The translations under genes were made by a program, and so were the position numbers. This document shows positions 16,836 to 26,357 of a DNA stretch of 64,000 bases, in pieces (the first letter of the stretch is position 1; each line of letters begins with the position of its first letter). Location: contig CP027224.1 of the NCBI GenBank assembly GCA_002973635.1, positions 320,501 through 384,500 of the forward strand. The letters are read 5' to 3'. This DNA comes from Lysinibacillus sp. B2A1 (GTDB taxonomy: Bacteria > Bacillota > Bacilli > Bacillales_A > Planococcaceae). The notes beneath the pieces were generated by a model. The model ran no database searches and was not told the DNA's origin. It saw only the letters and a program-made list of their open reading frames with translations.

Positions 16836-17120
16836 ATGACAAAAAAAGCTTTTGTTACGAATATCATCTTAATGATTATTGCTGTACTAACTATGTTTTG
16901 GAATTATTTTCAGGCATCTGCGGTGTATAAAATGATTACAAATGATTTAGGGATAAAGTCAATTGATTTCAATTTGGTAACTATAGAGTTCACCGACATG
17001 AATGGCACAATACAGAACATATATAATTATCCTGTATTTATTTTAGGGTTAATCATGATAGTAAATATTTATTTCTTTCTTGAAAGTAAACGATCTGAGT
17101 ATAATACAATAGATATTTAA
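16836..17120 (+). CDS. small membrane protein of the LanFEG-like operon
   Basis: I do not recognise this 94-residue protein. It has an N-terminal membrane segment (FVTNIILMIIAVLTMFWNYF), an extracellular-side stretch of about 40 residues, and a second segment (YPVFILGLIMIVNIYFFL). AAAGGGGG precedes the ATG. By position it may be an accessory or immunity-like protein of the transporter. Confidence 0.65.
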   Translation: MTKKAFVTNIILMIIAVLTMFWNYFQASAVYKMITNDLGIKSIDFNLVTIEFTDMNGTIQNIYNYPVFILGLIMIVNIYFFLESKRSEYNTIDI

Positions 17121-17150
17121 CGTGGGGGTAGTGAAGAAGTATTAGAAGGT

Positions 17151-17181
17151 ATGGAAATGCTCCGTTAGAGAGCATTTCCAT
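17151..17181 (+). terminator. hairpin after ABC operon 2
   Basis: ATGGAAATGCTC and GAGCATTTCCAT form a 12-bp perfect stem. The following T-run is weak (AAGTTTTGT). It lies between convergent operons and may serve both. Confidence 0.65.
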
Positions 17182-17205
17182 AAGTTTTGTATATACTTGG
17201 AGAAA

Positions 17206-18318
17206 TTAGTTAAAATCCAACTTAAAACTGATACGAATAACAGTACCTTTATTTAAGGTGCTATCAACAGAAAGAGAACCTTGATGAGCTTCAATAAGTT
17301 GCTTAGCAATACTCATACCTAATCCTGTTCCTTCAGAAGGTATTTTGGTTGAAGTTCCTCTATAATATCGATTAAATAAATTTTGTATAGTTTCGTTATT
17401 CATTCCTACACCATTATCTGAAATGATAATTTCCAATTTATCACTTTTATTAATTGATATCATAATTTCAGTATCATTAGGATTATGAATGATGGCATTC
17501 ATTAAAAGGTTATTCATAGCGCGTTTCAGCATCTGTTCATCGAAAGTAAAGGGCACGGACTGAGTTGTATTTATCCCAATTGAAATATTTTTTTGTTTAA
17601 CAATTGGATTTTCTGTTATCTCTATGACCATGCCATAAATAAATTGAGAAATGTCTTGTTTATTTAAATTTAAAGGGAATTGTCCATGATCAAAATGAAA
17701 AACTGTATTTAAATCTTCAATTATATTCTCCATATGAATGGCCTGTTTTTTTATTAGAGATGCGAACTCTTGCCTTTCCTGCTCACTCCATTCGTGTTCG
17801 GCAGAAGATAACATAAATGAGTATCCTTTTATGTAAGTAAGAGGCGTTTTTAAATCATGAGATATTCCTGCTGTCCACTCTTTTCTCATTTTTTCTAATT
17901 CTTTTTTTTCTAAGTCATTTCTTTTTAATATTTCTGTTAATGCTCTAAGCTGAATAAATATATCGTGATAAAGACTAAATCTTGGTTTTTTATATTGTCC
18001 AATATTTGTATTTCTTCTCTTTCTATTAGGTTCTTGATATGCACCCTTTGATAATAAGAGTATCCATTCTAATATGTAAAAAAAATCAGAACCTATCCAC
18101 CAGCCATAAAGTAAACAGAATACTATTATTGCTAGATATGGTAGGATAGGCAATAATTTTTGATTTACAATATATGTAGCAATACTTTCATCAGAAGTAC
18201 ACCAAATAATTAAATAATTTAAAGAAGTTGAAAGTAGAACAATCATACATAAAACAAAAATGCCCAAGATAATCAAGCTTCCAAGAAAATGTAAAGATAA
18301 TTTTATTTTTACTTTCAT
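17206..18318 (-). CDS. sensor histidine kinase (module 2)
   Basis: This 370-residue kinase has two membrane helices (about residues 12-35 and 52-75) with a short loop between them. The phospho-accepting His is in GISHDLKTPLTYIKGYSFML. The ATPase domain shows MNNLLMNAIIHNP, DNGVGMN and GTGLGMSIAKQLIEAHQG. It overlaps the response regulator stop by four bases. It is convergent with the LanFEG-like operon, which is its likely target. Confidence 0.92.
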   Translation of the reverse strand: MKVKIKLSLHFLGSLIILGIFVLCMIVLLSTSLNYLIIWCTSDESIATYIVNQKLLPILPYLAIIVFCLLYGWWIGSDFFYILEWILLLSKGAYQEPNRKRRNTNIGQYKKPRFSLYHDIFIQLRALTEILKRNDLEKKELEKMRKEWTAGISHDLKTPLTYIKGYSFMLSSAEHEWSEQERQEFASLIKKQAIHMENIIEDLNTVFHFDHGQFPLNLNKQDISQFIYGMVIEITENPIVKQKNISIGINTTQSVPFTFDEQMLKRAMNNLLMNAIIHNPNDTEIMISINKSDKLEIIISDNGVGMNNETIQNLFNRYYRGTSTKIPSEGTGLGMSIAKQLIEAHQGSLSVDSTLNKGTVIRISFKLDFN

Positions 18319-19028
18319 ATGTCCCTCATTTTTGGAGGGATAAATTTATAACCAATGTTCCTCATATTCACAATTATTTTTGGTTTTTTTATATCTTCCT
18401 CGATTTTTTTTCTAAGACGTAGGATATGAACCATGACTGTATTTCGATCATTTAAGCCTGTTGATTGCTGCCATATCTGTTCATACAGCTGTTCAGCTGA
18501 AAAAATTTGATTGGGGTTTGCGCAAAAAAAAGATAATAGTTCAAACTCCTTTGCAGGACAGATTATTTTCTTTCCATTTACAAATAGTTCGCCCGTTTTT
18601 TTTGATAGACTAAGGTAGCCATAATCGTATTGATCTAACATTTTATTTTGTGACCGTAGCTGTAAATTGTGACGACGCAAGTGAATTTTAATACGTGCTA
18701 CTACTTCAAGTGGATTAAATGGTTTAGTAATATAATCGTCTCCACCTATGTTTAAACCAGTTAATTTATCAATATCTGACGTGCGTGCACTTATAAATAA
18801 AATTGGAACATCACTTATTCTTCTAATTTCTTGACAAATTTGAAATCCGTCTATATCTGGAAGCATGATATCTAGGACGATTAAGGAATAATCAAAATTA
18901 TTTAGTTTTTCAAGTGCTTGTTTGCCGGTTATGGCAAAATCAATTGCTGTAATGCCTTCCTTTTTTAGCATTACACTTAACATATCTATTAAACCCTCTT
19001 CATCATCAACTATTAGTATTGGATACAT
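18315..19028 (-). CDS. OmpR/PhoB-family response regulator (module 2)
   Basis: This 237-residue regulator has the receiver motifs LIVDDEEGLIDML, VLDIMLPDIDG and DDYITKPFNPLEVVARI, and a winged helix (CPAKEFELLSFFCANP, MVHILRLRKKIEED, NMRNIGYKFI). ATG 19028 follows AGGTGAT. It probably binds the AGTTAAT-type triple repeat at 14311-14339. Confidence 0.92.
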   Translation of the reverse strand: MYPILIVDDEEGLIDMLSVMLKKEGITAIDFAITGKQALEKLNNFDYSLIVLDIMLPDIDGFQICQEIRRISDVPILFISARTSDIDKLTGLNIGGDDYITKPFNPLEVVARIKIHLRRHNLQLRSQNKMLDQYDYGYLSLSKKTGELFVNGKKIICPAKEFELLSFFCANPNQIFSAEQLYEQIWQQSTGLNDRNTVMVHILRLRKKIEEDIKKPKIIVNMRNIGYKFIPPKMRDI

Positions 19029-19576
19029 GTTTTTATCACCTAAGTTCTTATCTTTTAATTTATTTTAGTATATTTCTTGTTTGTGTCTGATTAATTTTAT
19101 TTATTCTAGGATCGTTTCGATAATAGTTCATACATATAGTTTTTACTTTAGATTTGAGATATATTTGCTATGAAACTTCGATGAATTCGAACGATTTTTT
19201 GATAATGTTGTTGGATTTTAACTGAATCTATTAATCCTTAATATTTATTTTTAACATAGTTTATTTAATTATTCCAATATTTTTATAAATATACAAATTT
19301 TTCGGATATTATAGTCTTAAGCGTAACAGGTAAAAATCGTTTTTATATAATTGGCAGTGCTTATATTGAGGCAGCATTTGGCATCATATGGTCAAGTCTT
19401 TGATGCTCCTTAACCTATACTGGAATTAATGTGATTGTCTATGTTTTTAGCTGCTTAGTTGGCTAAAATAGTTATAGTGATATTATTTAATTTATTTCAG
19501 AAAATCAGATTAGCCTCTTAAGGGGTTAATTTAAAATGCCAAGTAAATGAAATAGTAGTTGGCGATGAGTATAGTT
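19029..19576. other. AT-rich gene-free stretch with possible gene debris
   Basis: It contains the promoter region of the module 2 regulator (near 19029-19150). At about 19350-19470 a plus-strand frame broken by stops reads IIGSAYIEAAFGIIWSSL and then YTGINVIVYVFSCLVG, hydrophobic and protein-like, probably a relic of a membrane protein I cannot name. Confidence 0.4.
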
Positions 19577-19649
19577 GTTTCGAAAAATTGAGAAGATGGA
19601 TATTTAAGAATGACACTGAAAGTCTAGGACCACCCATAACGTAAAAGCC
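19577..19649 (+). repeat. 73-bp exact direct repeat, copy 2
   Basis: It is identical to 11294-11366. Here it is an orphan tail of the ABC permease (FRKIEKMDI plus stop) with no gene in front, directly beside the mntH terminator. It marks a rearrangement junction. Confidence 0.97.
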
Positions 19650-19680
19650 AGACGCAATAATCTTTGCGTCTGGCTTTTTT
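19644..19680. terminator. terminator at the mntH 3' end
   Basis: AAAAGCCAGACGCAA and TTGCGTCTGGCTTTT form a strong hairpin with A/T flanks, usable in both directions. It adjoins the mntH stop codon. Confidence 0.9.
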
Positions 19681-20944
19681 ATCCAAATATCGTTTCCCAC
19701 AATAAATAAATATTTAAAGCAACGACAATGACAACTACAAACCAACCTAAAATGGTTGTAATACGATGGTTGACTAGGCTCCCCATGATGTCCCGTTTAC
19801 TTGTAAACATTACAAGAGGGACAAGAGCGAATGCAATACCAAAGGATAGGACAACCTGACTAAGAACCAGAGCATAGGTTGCATTGACACCAGAGGCAAT
19901 GATTACTAGTGGAGGTAGCATAGTAATCGCTCTACGTAAATAAAGTGGTATTTTTCTACGGATGAAACCTTGCATAACTACATCACCCGCTAAAGTCCCT
20001 ACAGAGGAACTGGCTAGCCCTGCGATGAGTAAGCCAAGACCAAAGGAAACGGCTGCCATTGGACCGAGAGCATCCTTTAATCCATTGTAAGCTACATCTA
20101 AATCTTCCACGATCACGCCTTGTGTGTGAAATACTGCTGCGGCAATAATAAGCATACTCATGTTGATCGCTCCAGCAATAATCATGGCGATAATAATATC
20201 AATAAATTCAAAGCGGAAAATGCGTCTTTTTTCATTTTCATTACGACCAATAATACGACTTTGTGTTAACGAAGAATGTAAGTAAATAGCATGAGGCATA
20301 ACAGTTGCTCCTAAAATACCTGTAGCTAGTATTAAGGAGTCTACCCCATCAAAATGTGGCGTGAACATGCCAAGTGTTACCTCGCCCCAATCTGGCTGTG
20401 CTAAAAATGTCTGGAAGGCAAATGCCAAAACGACGATTAAAACCATACCAGAAATACCTGCCTCAAAGGCTCTGAATCCTCTTCTTTGAAGTTCTAAAAT
20501 AGCAAATGAACCAACGGCTGTAATTAATGCTGCTGGAAGCATAGGAATATCAAATAGCAAATAAAGACCTAATGCTGCACCTATAAATTCGGCAAGATCA
20601 GTAGCAATGATGACTAGTTCTGCCTGAATCCATAGAAAAATGGATGTTTTTTTTGAAAAATGCTCACGTGCCACCTCTGGTAGATTTTTTCCTGTCGCAA
20701 TCCCAAGCTTTGCAGATAAGGATTGAATTAACACGGCCATTAAATTGGAAAACGCTATAACCCAAAGTAGTAAGTAACCATATTGCGAGCCCGCAGTAAT
20801 ATTAGTGGCAAAATTGCCAGGATCAATATAGGCAACGGCTGCAATGAAGGCAGGACCAAGAAATGGCAAGAAGCGTCGCCAGCCTTTTATATCTCCATCT
20901 AAAACCGCCTCAGCCGACGATTTTGTGACTTGTTTGTAAACCAT
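19679..20944 (-). CDS. mntH: NRAMP-family Mn2+ transporter
   Basis: This 421-residue protein with eleven predicted membrane segments is a proton-coupled Mn2+ (and Fe2+) importer. TM1 carries the metal-binding DPGN motif (AYIDPGNFATN), and TM6 carries the MPH motif (GATVMPHAIYLHSSL). I start at ATG 20944, 6-7 bases after CGAGGG; an ATG at 20962 would precede this site. A 14-bp MntR-like palindrome lies 41 bases upstream, predicting repression by manganese. Confidence 0.93.
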   Translation of the reverse strand: MVYKQVTKSSAEAVLDGDIKGWRRFLPFLGPAFIAAVAYIDPGNFATNITAGSQYGYLLLWVIAFSNLMAVLIQSLSAKLGIATGKNLPEVAREHFSKKTSIFLWIQAELVIIATDLAEFIGAALGLYLLFDIPMLPAALITAVGSFAILELQRRGFRAFEAGISGMVLIVVLAFAFQTFLAQPDWGEVTLGMFTPHFDGVDSLILATGILGATVMPHAIYLHSSLTQSRIIGRNENEKRRIFRFEFIDIIIAMIIAGAINMSMLIIAAAVFHTQGVIVEDLDVAYNGLKDALGPMAAVSFGLGLLIAGLASSSVGTLAGDVVMQGFIRRKIPLYLRRAITMLPPLVIIASGVNATYALVLSQVVLSFGIAFALVPLVMFTSKRDIMGSLVNHRITTILGWFVVVIVVALNIYLLWETIFG

Positions 20945-20985
20945 ATTGTTCCCTCGTTTCAAAAAATATCGTAAACGAAATAAAG

Positions 20986-20999
20986 TTTCCTATAGGAAA
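20986..20999. promoter_or_regulatory. MntR-like operator of mntH
   Basis: TTTCCTATAGGAAA is a perfect 14-bp palindrome upstream of mntH. MntR boxes in Bacillus are similar palindromes with TTTGC/GCAAA or GGAAA arms in front of mntH and mntABC. Confidence 0.65.
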
Positions 21000-21180
21000 A
21001 TCAGATAATAGTATTCTAACGCTAGGCTTAAAAAATGTGAAGTGGTTTGCCTCAACTTTTATAATATAAGTATGCGCTATTTAAAAGAAGTGATAACGAA
21101 GTAAGGAAGTGGAAAAAACAACTAGCAGGAAAATTTAAAAATTTATCGAACTAAAGAATAAGAAGAAGGGGGTTAAAAGG

Positions 21181-23730
21181 ATGGATATGGTATGGGTAAA
21201 ATCTAAAGTAACAATCCCACGTACAGTACCAAATGCTATCGAGAGAAAGAAATTATTTACGATTCTCGCTAACAACCGAATGAAAAAGTTAACCATTATT
21301 CGAGCACCAGCGGGATATGGAAAGACAACACTTCTATGTCAATGGCTTGGGCATATAGATGAATCTGTAGCATGGTTCACTATTGATCGAAATGATAATG
21401 AGCCTATACGATTTTTAAAATATTTAATACATACTTTAGTTTTAAGCACATTAAAGGATTTAGAACAGAAATTAAGCAATTTACTAGATGAAATCACCTC
21501 TTTTGAGACAGTAGTAGATACACTGTTAAATGAAATGGATGCATGTAAAGAAAATATTCATATTGTTTTTGATAATTTTCAAGTAATCCAACATCCTCAA
21601 ATTCATCAGATCTTCATCCGCTTAATCGAGTATTTACCAGCCAATGTACGAATATATATTACGACTCGAACTGATTTAGAATTACCACTAGCAGATTGGC
21701 GTGTTAAAGGCTGGATGCTCGAAGTGGAAATCGGTCAATTATGTTTTGATTTAGAGGAGCTGCAATATTTTTATTTCAAGTCTTTTTCTAATGATGAGCA
21801 GGTTGGCGTTTTAAAGCCTTTGCTAAAGATAACTGAAGGTTGGGTAGCAGGTATCCAGCTAATCAAACTATCAACAGGTGATGTTATAGATAATCTTAGC
21901 AGTAAGGATATATTAGCGAAGGCTACTCCATATATCCATGAATTTTTTATGCAAGAGATTCTTAGTTCATTGCCTTCTTCTATACAGGATTTTCTAATTC
22001 GAACGTCCATACTAAATCATTTACAGCCGAGTATTTGCATAACTATAACAAATGAATCAGAAGGTTTAGCCACCCTTGTGGATTTAGATAGAAAGGGTGT
22101 GTTTATTGAACGCTTACAGTTACATCCGCCCATTTATCGTTATCATACTCTATTTAGGTATGCGCTACAGTATGAACTCAAAAGGCAGTATTCATACGAG
22201 ATGATTAATTCTATTTATTGCGAAGCAGCCACAAATTTATGTGATAGAGGAGATTATGCAGCTGCAATTGAACTTGCCCTAAATGGTGAATTATATGAGC
22301 TTGCGCATGAGTGGATTCAGAAATATTTGGTAGAAATATTTGCTGAAGGACATACATTAGCATTTGGACAATGGATACAGATCTTAAGAGATGCTCAGTA
22401 TCCTGTAGACATTAATATGCTTGTGCTATATATCACTACATTGTTTTCTATGCATGAAATAGAGAAGGCTAATGAAATCATTGAGGAACTGCTTTTTAGA
22501 CAAGATGCATCTAAATGGATGGATGGCTTTAAGTTTATTGCTGTATCAAAAATCTTCGAAATTATTAATGCCTATGTTACCTATATGAAGGATGGAGATC
22601 TTGAAAAAGCTAAAGAAGGTCTACAAACGCGAGTAAATGTGAGAAAGGAAAAGTCATCTCTCTATCATATTTCATTAAAATATAATCAATTTGAGCCAAG
22701 AATTTTGCGTACTATTGCAGGCTCAAAGGGTAAATTTTTACCTATCGAAAAGCTGGATGCACTTATTCATGTGTTGTGTGAAAGTGAAATAAAGGAACGA
22801 AATATAACCGGTGTTACCTATGGGCTAATGGCAGAAATATTGTATGAAATAAATGATCTAGATCGAGCTACCAAGGAGTTGGAGATAGCCTTACAATATG
22901 GTTTACGTTTTCAAGATCCAGGTTTATTTATACCCATGTACCTTTTAAAGGCTCGTATTTATATTACAAAAAAACAATTTGAAGATGCACATTTATTGCT
23001 GATAAAAGCTATGAAAGAAACGGATAAGCCTTATTGGATTGGTGTACTGCACATTATGAAAGCACAAGCTTATTTGTCGGAAGGGAATATTTCATATGCA
23101 CAGCGAGAGTTTTTTAAAGTGACTGATTTTATCAATTATCGAATTGCATCAAGAAATCCATTTTATTTATTAGTTCAGGGTAGAATATTATATGCTAAAA
23201 ATCAAATAGAGGAAGCGTTGCAAATTGCTATTCGATTGAAAGAGGGAGCAATTCAAGAAAAGCAGGTTGTGACGTTTATTGAAGCGGGATTACTAGAAGC
23301 TGCTTGTCATTTTGAGCTGGAAAAAGAGGAGTCTGCTTTAACCATTTTACACGATACCCTTGAACAGGGTGCTTTGTATGGTTATTGTCGTACATTTTTA
23401 GAAGAAGAGGTCATATTACCATTGCTTCATAAATACTGGCGTATACGTCAGCATAATAAACGAAATATATTTAATTCAGTACCACTAGCATATGTAAATA
23501 AATTATTACAGAAAAACAACTTAGTTTATGAATTTTTGGATAATTTTACCTCCAGAGAAAAGGATGTTTTACAATTACTCGCAGAAGGTGCTTCTAATAA
23601 TGAGATAGCTCAGCGATTACACCTTACAGAGGGAACCATTCGTGTTTATTTGACAGAGATTTACAGTAAGATAGGCGTGAAATCTCGCATGAAGGCAATT
23701 CTATGGGCTAAACAATGGTTAGGCTATTAA
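21181..23730 (+). CDS. MalT-type ATP-dependent LuxR regulator
   Basis: This 849-residue protein is a large STAND-type activator. Walker A is in APAGYGKTTLL (about residues 42-52), followed by VAWFTIDRNDNEPIRF and the HIVFDNF Walker B region. The middle 450 residues are TPR-like helical repeats. The C-terminal LuxR helix-turn-helix reads TSREKDVLQLLAEGASNNEIA with LTEGTIRVYLTEIYSKIGV (about residues 785-849). Such proteins multimerise with ATP and an inducer to activate promoters. A paralogue lies 27 bases downstream, broken by an IS. Target and inducer are unknown; the LRR surface-protein gene downstream is a candidate. Confidence 0.9.
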   Translation: MDMVWVKSKVTIPRTVPNAIERKKLFTILANNRMKKLTIIRAPAGYGKTTLLCQWLGHIDESVAWFTIDRNDNEPIRFLKYLIHTLVLSTLKDLEQKLSNLLDEITSFETVVDTLLNEMDACKENIHIVFDNFQVIQHPQIHQIFIRLIEYLPANVRIYITTRTDLELPLADWRVKGWMLEVEIGQLCFDLEELQYFYFKSFSNDEQVGVLKPLLKITEGWVAGIQLIKLSTGDVIDNLSSKDILAKATPYIHEFFMQEILSSLPSSIQDFLIRTSILNHLQPSICITITNESEGLATLVDLDRKGVFIERLQLHPPIYRYHTLFRYALQYELKRQYSYEMINSIYCEAATNLCDRGDYAAAIELALNGELYELAHEWIQKYLVEIFAEGHTLAFGQWIQILRDAQYPVDINMLVLYITTLFSMHEIEKANEIIEELLFRQDASKWMDGFKFIAVSKIFEIINAYVTYMKDGDLEKAKEGLQTRVNVRKEKSSLYHISLKYNQFEPRILRTIAGSKGKFLPIEKLDALIHVLCESEIKERNITGVTYGLMAEILYEINDLDRATKELEIALQYGLRFQDPGLFIPMYLLKARIYITKKQFEDAHLLLIKAMKETDKPYWIGVLHIMKAQAYLSEGNISYAQREFFKVTDFINYRIASRNPFYLLVQGRILYAKNQIEEALQIAIRLKEGAIQEKQVVTFIEAGLLEAACHFELEKEESALTILHDTLEQGALYGYCRTFLEEEVILPLLHKYWRIRQHNKRNIFNSVPLAYVNKLLQKNNLVYEFLDNFTSREKDVLQLLAEGASNNEIAQRLHLTEGTIRVYLTEIYSKIGVKSRMKAILWAKQWLGY

Positions 23731-23757
23731 AGCTGAAAAGAAGAAGGAGGTTAAAAG

Positions 23758-24566
23758 ATGCCAAATATTTTATTAGCCTCAAAAACAACTATACCTAAAA
23801 TAAACGAGCAAATTATTGCAAGAGATCGTTTAACAGCCATTTTTCAGCAGGCTGCTTCGAAGCTTATTGTAGTGCAGGCGCCAGCAGGATATGGAAAAAC
23901 GACTTTGTTAAGTAGCTGGTTTCATCAACTTGATTCAACAGTTGCTTGGTATACAGTTGACCAAACAGATAATGATCCGATTCGTTATTGGAAGTATTTA
24001 ATTCATTCTATTGGTCATTTCTTACAGCCAGAAGCAACAGCCCGAATTAATTCTATACTACATGCTCAACCACAGTTACCACTAGAATATTTAGTAGATT
24101 CTCTATTAAATGAAATATCACTATCTACTGAGAAGATTCACATCATGATTGATGATTATCATCATATTTACAATGCAGCTATTCATCAAACTATGATTCG
24201 CCTTATTGATTTCTTACCGGAACACTGCTTTATTTACATGGCAAGTAGATCGACTATTTCATTACCTGTTGCAAAATGGAGATTAAACCACAGCTTGCTT
24301 GAAATTGGTGTAGAGCATCTACTTTTTACGTACGAAGAAATGAAGGAATTTTATAAAAAAGTAAATATACAATTGGATTCTAAGGAGTTACAAAGAGTTT
24401 TTAATGTAACAGAGGGCTGGGCTACAGGTCTGCAATTAGCAAGATTCCAAAATGTTGGTGACGAACCATTTAGAGAAAGTAATTCTTATGCAGCGCAATA
24501 TTTAATGAAAGAGGTTTTTACCAAACTTGCTCCATCTCTCCAAACATTTCTTCTGTATACCTCCCT
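23758..24566 (+). pseudogene. MalT-type regulator, 5' part, split by IS110 element
   Basis: About 270 residues remain, covering the ATPase domain with Walker A APAGYGKTTLLSSW and HIMIDDYHH. It is a paralogue of the preceding gene. The frame runs into the insertion sequence after FLLYTS and stops at 24579. Joining base 24566 to 26358 restores one 837-residue frame that aligns with the paralogue (TSLLEQL against TSILNHL). The 5' part may still make a truncated ATPase fragment without DNA-binding domain. ATG 23758 follows AAGGAGG. Confidence 0.92.
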
Positions 24567-24961
24567 CTATAAATGTTGATATATCAATGGTTCACGCCAC
24601 TTTTACGTGTCAAAAAAATTTTTTTCGACACATCCATCTATCGTTATTTTGTATTTCTTTCTTTTTCTTACAAACTATCCGTATGCTTCGCTAAAAGAAA
24701 GACCATTAATTGGTAATAATCTTCCTGATTTTATGCGTTATAGCGATGCACTGTTGGATCTCTGCGTTGCTTATGATGACGGACCCTCCCATATCTCTAG
24801 GCGTCTGTTTGCGCGTACATTCCTTCGTTCGGTCTAGTCATAAGGCAGAGGCTGGCGATGCTCCCTTAGGGACTCATTTCAGTTGTTTGAATGGTCGGAT
24901 GGTGAAAATAGTGCCGGCTTCTCCATGTCATCCTCTTGATTTTGACTTCTGATGGCGGCGC
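24567..24961 (-). ncRNA. candidate bridge/seek RNA region of the IS110 element
   Basis: This 395-bp non-coding part lies downstream of the transposase inside the element. IS110/IS1111 elements encode a structured guide RNA in their non-coding end, and in the IS1111 group this lies 3' of the gene. GTGTCAAAAAAATTTTTTTC and GACAC near 24616-24640 form a near-perfect palindrome. I did not resolve the guide loops, so the RNA itself is inferred. Confidence 0.4.
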
Positions 24962-26239
24962 TTAGGCAGTCATCTGAAGATGGGCGAAATCCTTCATCAT
25001 TTGATGTTCATCAAACATCGTTTTCTTTTTGCACAAGGCATGTAAAATCTTTACTAACTTGCCACATAGCACAACGATCGATTGCTTTTTACGCAGTGGA
25101 TTGTTGGCACGTGTGGTGTAGTATTCGTGTAACGCTCGAAAAGCTGGGTTATGTTTGATTAACGGCATCATTACGCGGAACAGGAGCGCACGTAATTGAC
25201 GACGACCTCGCTTGGAGATGCGCTTTTGTCCTTTTTGCTGACCAGAGGAGTTTTCACGCAATGTGAGTCCCGCTAATTTGATTAATTGGCGTGGATGCGC
25301 ATATTGTGTGAGTGAACCGACCTCTGAAAGTAAATCGACTATCGTGATATCACCAATTCCAGGAACAGATGCTAAATAGTCATAATCCGTCATTTGTTTG
25401 GCTAGCTCAATGAGCTGTGCCGTTAATTTTTCAAGTTGTGTCTGCATCAATTGGATTTGAGAGAGGAGTGTGGCAATTTCAAAACGTGCCATCACAAGAC
25501 CTTCTGTCACTCCAATGGAGCTTTCTGCTACCTCGCCCAATTGCTTTGCCTTTGGTAGTTGGGGACTTTTCATTCCCTCTACTTGGCGATAAAGGAAGAG
25601 CAGTTCTTCCGGTGTTTTTCCATTGATATCCGATGGTAGAGGTGTTTTTTCAAGCACCGCATAGGCCATCTTCCCAAAACTTTTAAATACTTGAGTAAAT
25701 TCAGGAAAAAAGCGATCGAGCCAACGAATGATCCGATTTTGAAGCGCATTTAAGTCTTCTTGTATTTTGGCACGCAATGTCGCGCCGTTGCGAAGTTCTG
25801 CTTCTACACCCGCTAAAATACGTGGATAGCTGAAGCGTCCATCGCGCATTAGACGAGCAATCACTAGTGCATCCTTTTGGTCATTTTTCGTTTGCAGGTT
25901 ATCATCGAGTTCCTTCGAGCGATTGACGTGCATCGGATTCACCATCACAAAAGGAATGCCGTAGTTTGTTAAAAACGCAGCTAAGTTCATCCAGTAGTGA
26001 CCTGTTGGCTCGAAACCAACGAGGATTTCCTGTTTATCATGTATCGCCTTTAACGCAAGTAATCGTTCATAAAAAGCTTCAAATCCCATGTGTGATTGAG
26101 CAATCGGAAATGATTTTTGAAGCACACGACCACGATCATCGATGGCACATGCAAAATGTTTATACTTCGCGATGTCAATACCGATGACAAGCGTATTTTC
26201 AGAAACTTGATTAATTTTTTCATTCGTATTAAAATTCAT
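24962..26239 (-). CDS. IS110-family transposase (DEDD recombinase)
   Basis: This 425-residue enzyme has the N-terminal RuvC-like DEDD domain (VIGIDIAKYKHFACAID, the Glu in LVGFEPTGHYW, NDQKDALVIARLM with its Asp pair) and the C-terminal transposase_20 domain (LASVPGIGDITIVDLLSEVG, FAGLTLRENSSGQ-like KLAGLTLRENSSGQ with the conserved serine, ISKRGRRQLRALLF). It appears intact. I start at ATG 26239 after GAGAGGA; a longer frame from 26299 adds 20 residues without homology. Confidence 0.94.
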   Translation of the reverse strand: MNFNTNEKINQVSENTLVIGIDIAKYKHFACAIDDRGRVLQKSFPIAQSHMGFEAFYERLLALKAIHDKQEILVGFEPTGHYWMNLAAFLTNYGIPFVMVNPMHVNRSKELDDNLQTKNDQKDALVIARLMRDGRFSYPRILAGVEAELRNGATLRAKIQEDLNALQNRIIRWLDRFFPEFTQVFKSFGKMAYAVLEKTPLPSDINGKTPEELLFLYRQVEGMKSPQLPKAKQLGEVAESSIGVTEGLVMARFEIATLLSQIQLMQTQLEKLTAQLIELAKQMTDYDYLASVPGIGDITIVDLLSEVGSLTQYAHPRQLIKLAGLTLRENSSGQQKGQKRISKRGRRQLRALLFRVMMPLIKHNPAFRALHEYYTTRANNPLRKKQSIVVLCGKLVKILHALCKKKTMFDEHQMMKDFAHLQMTA

Positions 26240-26357
26240 TGTTATAGAGTCCTCTCTGTAGATGTGCGAGTCAATTGTCTGTTGATACTCAAGCATCATA
26301 CAAGAGGGCTTTTTTTATTTCAAGTCCCCGAAAACGTTTCTAACAGGAATGCTCTCT

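Larger units (their letters stand above)
24567..26357 (-). mobile_element. IS110-family element inserted in a MalT-type gene
   Basis: It is about 1.79 kb, with a DEDD transposase on the minus strand, 118 bp in front of the gene and 395 bp behind it. The interrupted gene can be restored exactly if a CT dinucleotide (24565-24566 and 26356-26357) is counted once, which fits the short core used by IS110 recombinases. No terminal inverted repeats are evident, also usual for the family. Confidence 0.88.

Noticed and set aside
24607..25158. Short plus-strand frames in the IS110 element
   Set aside because: They lie in the non-coding end or antisense to the transposase, overlap each other and resemble no protein.
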